A stretch of DNA of 12,038 bases from Muribaculaceae bacterium (GTDB lineage Bacteria; Bacteroidota; Bacteroidia; Bacteroidales; Muribaculaceae), in contig JAKSMA010000050.1 of assembly GCA_024400895.1 (NCBI GenBank), positions 1 through 12,038 of the forward strand, written 5' to 3'. The notes below the pieces were generated by a model. The model did no database searches. It had not been told where the DNA came from and worked only from the letters and a program-made list of their open reading frames with translations. Of this stretch, positions 7,023-12,038 are shown piece by piece. Made by a program: the position numbers and the translations under genes. How positions within the stretch are numbered: the first letter of the stretch is position 1; every line of letters begins with the position of its first letter.

Positions 7023-8240
7023 TTACCATTCGCCACTGGCGCCGCCGCCGCTGAAAGAGCCACCGCCAAAATCGCCCCAGTCGCTGTCGTAATCGCTGTC
7101 GCTATCGCTATCCCAACCGCTACTGGTCCAACTGCCGCCCAAGGTGGAAGACAGTCCCACTTTCTTTAAGAGGCGGCCTCCGTAGAACAGACTGTCGACA
7201 ATCGCTAAAATCATTGGCCCCATCACGCACAGCATGCATATCCAAGCCAAAATCATCGTCAGCAAATCCTTCGAATCCATTTCCTGTTCGTAGGATTCAA
7301 AATTGTATTCGCCCCGACACACCGGTATGATGACATCCAGGGCTGCCCAAGTGGCTGCGGTGTAGTCGTTGCCGTCTTTCAGGCATGGAATCATCTTATC
7401 GTCGATGATTCGATGGCAGAACACATCGGGCAATGCACCTTCCAGACCACGCCCCGGCGCTATCGCCACCTTGCCTTTTTCATAGTCGGTCTTTGGCTTG
7501 ATGAGAATCACCACACCATTGTCGATTTTTTTCTGACCCACACCCCATTTGTCGCCAAGTTTGGCAGCAAACATCGTGGGGTCTTCATCCTTCAGGTCGG
7601 TGACCGTGACCACCACAATCTGGTTGGAGGTGTGTTTAGCCAAAGCGCGCAGCGAATCCTCCATTGCTTGGATATCGCGGTCGGAAAACACGCAAGCGTA
7701 GTCGTTGACAAGCGTGTGTGGAGTAGGCAATGCAAACACATCTCCGGTGAAAGGCTTTCGGTCAGTGCCCACACTCTCGGCCGCCGACAAAGGACTACCT
7801 TCTATGCTGTCGCCCGGATTTTGAGCCGAGGCTGTGGCAAAAGTTTCATCGTCCACAGCGCTGCCTTGCTCATCTTTCACGCTTTCAGCATACTCGTATT
7901 TCCTCGAAGGCTCGCTGCCAGATGATGAAGAGTCATCGTCGTCGCCACTAACAACCGCAGCTATCACAACAAAAGCCATGAAAATGCCGAATACCCAAAA
8001 AAACTCTTTCCGCGCTTTGCGTTTCTCCTCCTGAGAAGCGCTGGTGGCATCGGGAGGAGTGCTTGGTGGCACTTTCCCTGCATTTGCGCTGACAGGCGAA
8101 GGAACGTCTTTGCCAGTTGGCGCGGGCATAGGTGGAGGAGCAGGAGGTGTGGCCGCGCGTCGTGCTACCCTCTCTGCATCAAAGGGTGGAGGCACAGCTG
8201 CCCCACCCTTTTGCGCATATTCTGTTTCCTTCTTGTTCAT
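7023..8240 (-). CDS. Two-span TPM-domain protein with Pro-rich N-terminus and Ser/Asp tail
   Basis: 405 residues. There is no cleavable signal. A proline-rich cytosolic N-terminus (1-79) opens with the motif QKGGAAVPPPFDAE, which is shared with the next paralog upstream. It is followed by a membrane helix (about 80-98, preceded by the basic run KRKARK), an acidic/Ser linker (99-170), a TPM domain (177-310; LVNDYACVF, LGDKWGVGQKK, DNGVVILIKP, GRGLEGALPDVFCHRI, VCRGEYNFESY), a second helix (327-352) and a tail. The tail has W-spaced Ser/Asp dipeptides (WDSDSDSDYDSDW) and ends GDFGGGSFSGGGASGEW. The positive-inside rule puts both termini in the cytosol and the TPM domain in the periplasm. The gene starts 4 nt after the stop of its upstream paralog. 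Cysteines 183, 275, 286 and 308 lie in the periplasmic domain. Confidence 0.88.
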   Translation of the reverse strand: MNKKETEYAQKGGAAVPPPFDAERVARRAATPPAPPPMPAPTGKDVPSPVSANAGKVPPSTPPDATSASQEEKRKARKEFFWVFGIFMAFVVIAAVVSGDDDDSSSSGSEPSRKYEYAESVKDEQGSAVDDETFATASAQNPGDSIEGSPLSAAESVGTDRKPFTGDVFALPTPHTLVNDYACVFSDRDIQAMEDSLRALAKHTSNQIVVVTVTDLKDEDPTMFAAKLGDKWGVGQKKIDNGVVILIKPKTDYEKGKVAIAPGRGLEGALPDVFCHRIIDDKMIPCLKDGNDYTAATWAALDVIIPVCRGEYNFESYEQEMDSKDLLTMILAWICMLCVMGPMILAIVDSLFYGGRLLKKVGLSSTLGGSWTSSGWDSDSDSDYDSDWGDFGGGSFSGGGASGEW

Positions 8241-8244
8241 TCAA

Positions 8245-9507
8245 TTACCACGAGCCGCTGGCGCCACCGCCGCTGAAAGAGCCGCCGCCAAAGCCGCCCC
8301 AGCTACTGCTTGAGCTACTGCTGCTCCAACTGCTACTGCTGCTCGAGCTACTATAGCTACTGCTTGAGCTGCTACTGCTCCAAGTGCCGCTACCGCTGCC
8401 AGAGTTGAGTCCCCATTTTTTAGAGAAACGATCTTTCAAGAACACGCCATCGATGATTAAGAAAAGGATTGGGCCCCAAATGAGAAGCAAGCAAGTCCAT
8501 CCAATCCATCCGAGCACTTCGTCTTCCTCATCCTTTGCTTTTTCGTAGCTTTCGTAGTTGTATTCGCCACGGCACACTGGCATAATCACATCCAGCGCAG
8601 CGCGTGTGGCAGCCACATAGTCGTTGCCTTTTTTGAGTTCTGGAATCATCTCGTCTTGGATGATTCTGTTACAGAACGCATCAGGAAGCGCGCCTTCCAA
8701 TCCACGACCTGGCGCTATAGCCACCTCACCCTTGGATGTGTCAGTTTTGGGTTTGATGAGGATAATTAAGCCATTGTCTTCCTTTTTCTGACCCACGCCC
8801 CACTTGTCGCCAAGTTTAGCGGCATAGATATTAGGATTTTCGCCATAGAGGTCGGTTACCGTAACCACCACGATTTGGTTGGAAGTGGCGCCCGAGAATG
8901 CTTTCAGTTCGTAGTCCATCGTCTTAACCACCGAGTCGGGGAACACGCAGGCAAAGTCGTTGACCAACGCGTCGGGTCTTGGGAGGTCGAGGATGTCGCC
9001 TTCGTATGGCTCGCGAACAGGTTCTGCGGCAGAAGCCTTTGCTGCGGTGTTCGCACCATCTTCTTTTGAAGCCAATGCTGGGCTCGACTCTCCGTCTTCG
9101 GCAGATGCCTGATTCGAGCTTTTGGCTTTCACCGTCTGCTCAACCTGCGACTTTACATCTTTGTTTTGATTCGTGGACTTGGGTCGGTTTTTGTCATCCT
9201 GTGTGAATTGACCTATCACGCCCAACACCAAAAAGATGCCCACAATCCACACCCAAGTCTTGACTTTTTTCTTTGGGGGCTCGGTCGTGAGCTTAACGCC
9301 GGTCGCCGCCTTTTGCTTTTGTTTATTCGCCTTTGGGGCTTCGGTCGACGAGAGTTTCATGCCTTCGCCAGAAGTAGCAGGCACAGTCGATTCGTCACCC
9401 TCTGGGAATGGAGGCGGAACTGTTTGCTTTGCCGCCTTTTCTGCATTAAAAGGGGCAGGCACGGCTGCCCCACCCTTTTGTGTATGATTGTGTTTGTTTT
9501 TGCTCAT
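8245..9507 (-). CDS. Two-span TPM-domain protein with perfect Ser-8/aromatic repeat tail
   Basis: 420 residues with the same architecture as the 405-residue gene downstream. The cytosolic N-terminus opens with QKGGAAVPAPFNAE, then come a Lys/Pro-rich stretch, a membrane helix (about 84-101), a hydrophilic linker with Ala/Ser/Glu (102-178), a TPM domain (181-314; LVNDFACVF, SNQIVVVTVTDLYGE, LGDKWGVGQKKEDNG, GRGLEGALPDAFCNRI, VCRGEYNYESY) and a second helix (331-356). The tail is exceptionally regular: W376, eight Ser, Y385, eight Ser, W394, eight Ser, W403, then GGFGGGSFSGGGASGSW. Basic residues after helix 2 (KDRFSKKW) predict a cytosolic tail. The second TPM cysteine found in the 405- and 248-residue paralogs is Glu here (IPELKK), as in the 298-residue paralog. 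It starts 12 nt after that gene's stop codon. Confidence 0.88.
   Translation of the reverse strand: MSKNKHNHTQKGGAAVPAPFNAEKAAKQTVPPPFPEGDESTVPATSGEGMKLSSTEAPKANKQKQKAATGVKLTTEPPKKKVKTWVWIVGIFLVLGVIGQFTQDDKNRPKSTNQNKDVKSQVEQTVKAKSSNQASAEDGESSPALASKEDGANTAAKASAAEPVREPYEGDILDLPRPDALVNDFACVFPDSVVKTMDYELKAFSGATSNQIVVVTVTDLYGENPNIYAAKLGDKWGVGQKKEDNGLIILIKPKTDTSKGEVAIAPGRGLEGALPDAFCNRIIQDEMIPELKKGNDYVAATRAALDVIMPVCRGEYNYESYEKAKDEEDEVLGWIGWTCLLLIWGPILFLIIDGVFLKDRFSKKWGLNSGSGSGTWSSSSSSSSYSSSSSSSSWSSSSSSSSWGGFGGGSFSGGGASGSW
8299..8382. repeat. In-frame 27-bp tandem repeat encoding (W/Y)-Ser8 units
   Basis: Three 27-bp units encode aromatic-Ser8 blocks, bounded by tryptophan codons at 8299-8301, 8326-8328 and 8380-8382 and a tyrosine codon at 8353-8355. 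The serine codons within units vary (AGC, AGT, TCA, TCG), so the array is ancient or selected at protein level, not a recent slippage product. Confidence 0.8.
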
Positions 9508-9519
9508 AACTGATTGTTA

Positions 9520-10416
9520 TTACCATTCGCTGCTGGCACCGCCACCATCGAATGTACCACCACCGAATTTTTCTGCATTTGCACGCTTGCGACGCTCTTC
9601 TTCTTCTTGCTTTTCGCGCGCCGACTTGAATACGCCTTTGGCCGCAGCTGCAGCACCAGCAATGGCACGCTCAGCTTCACGCTTTTTGCGTTCTTCTTCA
9701 AGTTCTTTTTTTCGTTGTTCTGCCGCAGCAAGGCGAGCAGCACGCTCTTCGGGCGTTTCGGTTGCTTCCCGAAGTGCCTGTTTTTTCTTTGCACGGTTGT
9801 TGCTGTAGGCCACGCCACCAACTATTGCGCCGAAAATACCCACAAACCACATCCAGCCGTTGCCATCACCGCCCGAAGATTTCTTCTTCATTGCATCTTC
9901 CGCCGAGATTTCGCCCGCGCAGATAGGCATCACGGTTTTCAACACAGCCCAAACAGCGGCGTCATAGTCGCCTTTCTTGAGTTCTGGAATAGCCTTGCCA
10001 TCGACGATGCGCTTACAGGCGACATCTGGCAAGGCGCCATTCAAGCCACGGCCAGGACAAAGCGCGAACTGTCCTTTAGAATCATTGGTTTTGGGCTTGA
10101 TAAGGATAATCATACCGTTGTCGAGTTTCTTCTGACCCACACCCCAACGGTCGCCAAGTTCGGCAGCATACATTTTGGGGTCGTAGTCGCCAAGATCCTT
10201 CACGGTAATCACCATAATCTGGTTGGTGGTGCGCTTTGAGAAAGCACGGAGCGAATCGTCCATTGCCTTCACCTGGTCGGCTTTAAGCATACCGGCAAAG
10301 TCGTGCACGAAAATCGCAGTATCGGGGCGAGCAGGGAAGTCGGCATCGGCAGCATAACTGGTAGCCGACATCATCACAGCCACAGCCGCGAGCAATAAGA
10401 ATTTAATTTTCTTCAT
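9520..10416 (-). CDS. Membrane-anchored TPM-domain protein with charged coiled-coil tail
   Basis: 298 residues from the ATG at 10416, which opens a signal peptide (MKKIKFLLLAAVAVMMSATS, cleaved after SYA near residue 22). An upstream ATG at 10458 would add 14 residues that do not fit a signal. The TPM domain (33-167) shows FVHDFAGMLKADQ, TNQIMVITVKDLGDYD, LGDRWGVGQKKLDNG, CPGRGLNGALPDVACKRI and GDYDAAVWAVLK. A membrane helix (187-205) is followed by a Lys/Glu/Arg/Ala-rich segment (207-282) that is very likely a long helical coiled coil, in place of the serine tail of the other paralogs. It still ends with the shared FGGGTFDGGGASSEW. This conservation across unrelated linkers suggests the terminal motif itself is functional, for example as a docking or assembly signal. 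It is the second TPM gene after lemA and the closest to the classical YgcG partner. Confidence 0.9.
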   Translation of the reverse strand: MKKIKFLLLAAVAVMMSATSYAADADFPARPDTAIFVHDFAGMLKADQVKAMDDSLRAFSKRTTNQIMVITVKDLGDYDPKMYAAELGDRWGVGQKKLDNGMIILIKPKTNDSKGQFALCPGRGLNGALPDVACKRIVDGKAIPELKKGDYDAAVWAVLKTVMPICAGEISAEDAMKKKSSGGDGNGWMWFVGIFGAIVGGVAYSNNRAKKKQALREATETPEERAARLAAAEQRKKELEEERKKREAERAIAGAAAAAKGVFKSAREKQEEEERRKRANAEKFGGGTFDGGGASSEW

Positions 10417-10461
10417 TGTTGTAGGTTTTTGTAGTTGAAAGAACGAAGTGAGCGTCAACGC

Positions 10462-10914
10462 CTATTCGTCGTCTTCGTCGTCGGAGAACGAAACTTCGTT
10501 GCTCAGTTCGTCCACATCGTCGTCCACTGGTGGGAAGTAAGCAGCAAGTGCATCGCCAATTTGCGACACCACTTCACAAAGGCCATCGGCAGGTTTGCCT
10601 TGAGAAAGATATTTTCCCAAAGTTTCCTTTTCATCGTGCCAATAGTCGTCGGGCACCACATCGTTGATGCCTTGATCGCCTAAAATAGCAAACTTTTTGC
10701 TCTTGTAGGCCACATAGATGAGCACACCATTGCGGCGCTCGGTTTTGTAGAGACCGAGTTTGTTGAACTTCTTCTCTGCCGCTTCCATCACATCTCCGCG
10801 GCACTTGGGCGTAACATGCACGCATATTTCGCCCGAAGTGCGCTTTTCAGCCATAGTTATGGCCTCGGTGATGCGGGTTTGGTCATCTTTTGGAATAAAA
10901 TCGCTAAGACCCAT
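10462..10914 (-). CDS. Small cytosolic TPM-domain protein with acidic tail
   Basis: 150 residues with no signal peptide or membrane segment. The short TPM form covers about 8-128 (RITEAITMAEKRTSGEICVHV, AAEKKFNKLGLYKTERRNGVLIYVAYKSKKFAILGDQGI, SQGKPADGLCEVVSQIGDAL). This is the version usually found directly after lemA in Bacteroidetes, which supports co-function. The C-terminal 20 residues are strongly acidic (PPVDDDVDELSNEVSFSDDE), a possible interaction surface for the basic juxtamembrane segments of the other operon members. The start codon is 25 nt after the lemA stop, in A/T-rich sequence without a Shine-Dalgarno. Confidence 0.9.
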   Translation of the reverse strand: MGLSDFIPKDDQTRITEAITMAEKRTSGEICVHVTPKCRGDVMEAAEKKFNKLGLYKTERRNGVLIYVAYKSKKFAILGDQGINDVVPDDYWHDEKETLGKYLSQGKPADGLCEVVSQIGDALAAYFPPVDDDVDELSNEVSFSDDEDDE

Positions 10915-10939
10915 TTATTGATAATCTAAATAATGTGAA

Positions 10940-11593
10940 TTAGTCGAAGTTAACGGTTGGAGCGTTTTCAGCACCTTCTTTAGCCTTGAAGTGAGGCTTG
11001 GTCTTGAAACCGAACATGCCAGCGAAAATGTTGGTTGGGAAGCGACGAACCTTGGTGTTGTATTCTTGAGCACCTTCGTTGAAGTCGGTCACAGCCTTAG
11101 TAATGCGGTTTTCAGTACCTTCGAGTTGAGATTGGAGGTCGAGGAAGTTTTGGTTAGCCTTCAATTCTGGATATGCTTCACTCACTGCCATCAACTTGCT
11201 AAGAGCGCCGCTCATTTGTTCTTGAGCCTTTTGGAACTTTTCAAGTTGTTCGTCGGTCATGTTTTCAGCGTTGATGTTGATTTGACCAATCTTGGTACGA
11301 GCTTCAGTCACTTCAGTGAATACCTTTTCTTCGTGCTTAGCATAGCCCTTAACCACATTCACGAGGTTAGGAACGAGGTTGGCACGACGGTCGTACTGTG
11401 CTTCCACATTTGCCCAATATTTTTCTACATCTTCTTCTTGAGCTACGAGTCCGTTGTAAGAGCTGATGCACCACATAACAAAAATACCTACTGCACCGAT
11501 GATGAGCCATTTCGACATGCCACCGCGAGATGCAGGAGCAGATTGTTGTTGAGGAGCTGGATTAGGGTTTGCGTTGTTGCCCAAAGTGTTCAT
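10940..11593 (-). CDS. lemA: LemA family membrane protein
   Basis: 217 residues, near the family's usual length. A short Asn/Pro/Gln-rich N-terminus (1-25) precedes one membrane helix (about 29-45, WLIIGAVGIFVMWCISSYN). The LemA signature follows: YNGLVAQEEDVEKYWANVEAQYDRRANLVPNLVNVVKGYAKHEEKV (46-91). The rest is helical (AYPELKANQNFLDLQSQLEGTENRI, 140-164) and ends with RRFPTNIFAGMFGFK, a conserved LemA terminus. An internal ATG at codon 26 would also give a typical LemA start. I keep the long form because its frame is open and begins 62 nt after the promoter's -7 box. LemA proteins are envelope proteins of unclear biochemical role, often encoded with TPM proteins. This is the first gene of the operon. 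Confidence 0.93.
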   Translation of the reverse strand: MNTLGNNANPNPAPQQQSAPASRGGMSKWLIIGAVGIFVMWCISSYNGLVAQEEDVEKYWANVEAQYDRRANLVPNLVNVVKGYAKHEEKVFTEVTEARTKIGQININAENMTDEQLEKFQKAQEQMSGALSKLMAVSEAYPELKANQNFLDLQSQLEGTENRITKAVTDFNEGAQEYNTKVRRFPTNIFAGMFGFKTKPHFKAKEGAENAPTVNFD

Positions 11594-11654
11594 AATTTCT
11601 AAGTTTTAAAAAGTTATTAATTTGATTATTTCTATTCGTTATAATTCTATAATG

Positions 11655-11687
11655 CAAAGATAATGATTTTGAGGAAATACTTGCAAC
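11655..11687 (-). promoter_or_regulatory. Bacteroidetes-type promoter of the lemA-TPM operon
   Basis: On the minus strand TATCTTTG (11662-11655) matches the -7 consensus TAnnTTTG, and GTTG (11687-11684) is a one-mismatch -33 box 21 nt upstream. Transcription should begin near 11648, with a leader of about 55 nt before the lemA ATG. It starts only about 15 nt after the stop of the gene to the right, and no terminator is visible between them, so read-through from that gene is possible. Confidence 0.7.
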
Positions 11688-11701
11688 TTTCGTGCCACAA
11701 A

Positions 11702-12038
11702 TCAATATCTGTTACCGTTCTGATAGTCGCGATATTTGTTGCCGCTATAGGTGTTGCGCCCGAAAGCGTTGCTTCCGAATTCGTCTTCCTCCTCGTCGTC
11801 GTTCTTCGTCTCTTGTCGTTCAAGTGAGTCTCTGCGACGCTCTGGCTTGTTCTTTCTAATCTTCTCAGGCTTCTGCTGGTTGAGCGGAGTGGAATAGATG
11901 TCCCAAGTTTCCTCACGACCCCAACTCTTGCGCACACGCAGTTTTTCGCCGAACGGATAGTAGTACACTTCCTCTGGCTGACGGTGGTCGGTGTAGTAGC
12001 CTGGATCCCAGCGGTCGTTGCCGTTGGTGTCGATAACC
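11702..12038 (-). CDS. C-terminal part of a putative Ig-like-domain envelope protein (5' end outside window)
   Basis: The reading frame is open to the right edge, giving at least 112 codons before the TGA at 11702-11704. The visible segment starts VIDTNGNDRWDPGYYTDHRQPEEVYYYPF and continues with LRVRKSWGREETWDIYSTPLNQQKPEKI. This resembles the C-terminus of Bacteroidetes proteins carrying a bacterial Ig-like (Big_5) domain: the D-x-N-x-N-x-x-W-D loop, the PEEVYYYP strand and PLNQQKP. The last 50 residues are charged (RKNKPERRRDSLER, NDDEEEDEF) and then Asn/Gly/Tyr-rich. Such proteins are usually lipoproteins or cell-surface proteins, but the N-terminus is not in view. Assignment is by recollection of the motif pattern. 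Confidence 0.65.
   Translation of the reverse strand, partial: VIDTNGNDRWDPGYYTDHRQPEEVYYYPFGEKLRVRKSWGREETWDIYSTPLNQQKPEKIRKNKPERRRDSLERQETKNDDEEEDEFGSNAFGRNTYSGNKYRDYQNGNRY

Noticed and set aside
8044..8356. Plus-strand frames rich in Pro/Leu/Ala opposite the TPM tails
   Set aside because: They are low-complexity complements of serine and glycine codons in the real minus-strand genes.
4834..10914. Calling the TPM proteins phosphatases
   Set aside because: Phosphatase activity is reported for few TPM proteins, and the sequence alone does not show catalysis, so I name only the domain.

Overview
The window looks like a chromosomal segment of a Bacteroidales bacterium, most likely Prevotella-like. 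The reasons are three leftward promoters of the Bacteroidetes type (TAnnTTTG at -7 with a TTTG-like -33 box), A/T-rich leaders without Shine-Dalgarno sequences, a secreted protein ending in a type-A-like C-terminal sorting domain, and a truncated gene resembling the C-terminus of Bacteroidetes Ig-like-domain proteins. Every gene I support is on the minus strand, so the window is transcribed from right to left.

Layout from right to left. 12038-11702 is the 3' end of a gene cut by the window edge. A consensus promoter at 11687-11655 then drives a long operon: lemA (11593-10940) followed by seven genes with TPM (YgcG/Psb32-type) domains down to 4834. The first TPM protein is small and cytosolic. 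The next four are membrane-anchored, with a periplasmic TPM domain, a transmembrane segment and a C-terminal tail ending in FGGGxFxGGGAxxxW. The sixth is a lipoprotein without a membrane anchor. The last is a strongly degenerate, TTG-initiated member with a membrane anchor. Most gaps are 1-45 bp; the exception is a 202-bp gap at 6038-6239 that holds a small tandem repeat.

Next comes a perfect Bacteroidetes promoter (4789-4758), a leader of about 170 nt and a large secreted protein of unknown function (4576-2273) with its own terminator. A 350-bp gap (1923-2272) carries an A/T-rich degenerate tandem repeat and the promoter of an NhaD-type Na+/H+ antiporter gene (1922-594), which ends at a strong intrinsic terminator. 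The leftmost 500 bp have no convincing gene. They hold a 360-bp nested-palindromic element with terminal inverted repeats (129-488), best explained as a MITE-like element, and a perfect 12-bp hairpin.

The most interesting system is the lemA-TPM array. LemA next to one or two TPM proteins is a common bacterial arrangement. Here the TPM gene has been expanded to seven copies that differ in location (cytosol, inner membrane, lipoprotein) and in tail type (acidic, serine/aromatic repeat, charged coiled coil). This suggests a multi-subunit envelope complex built on LemA, but its biochemical function cannot be read from the sequence.
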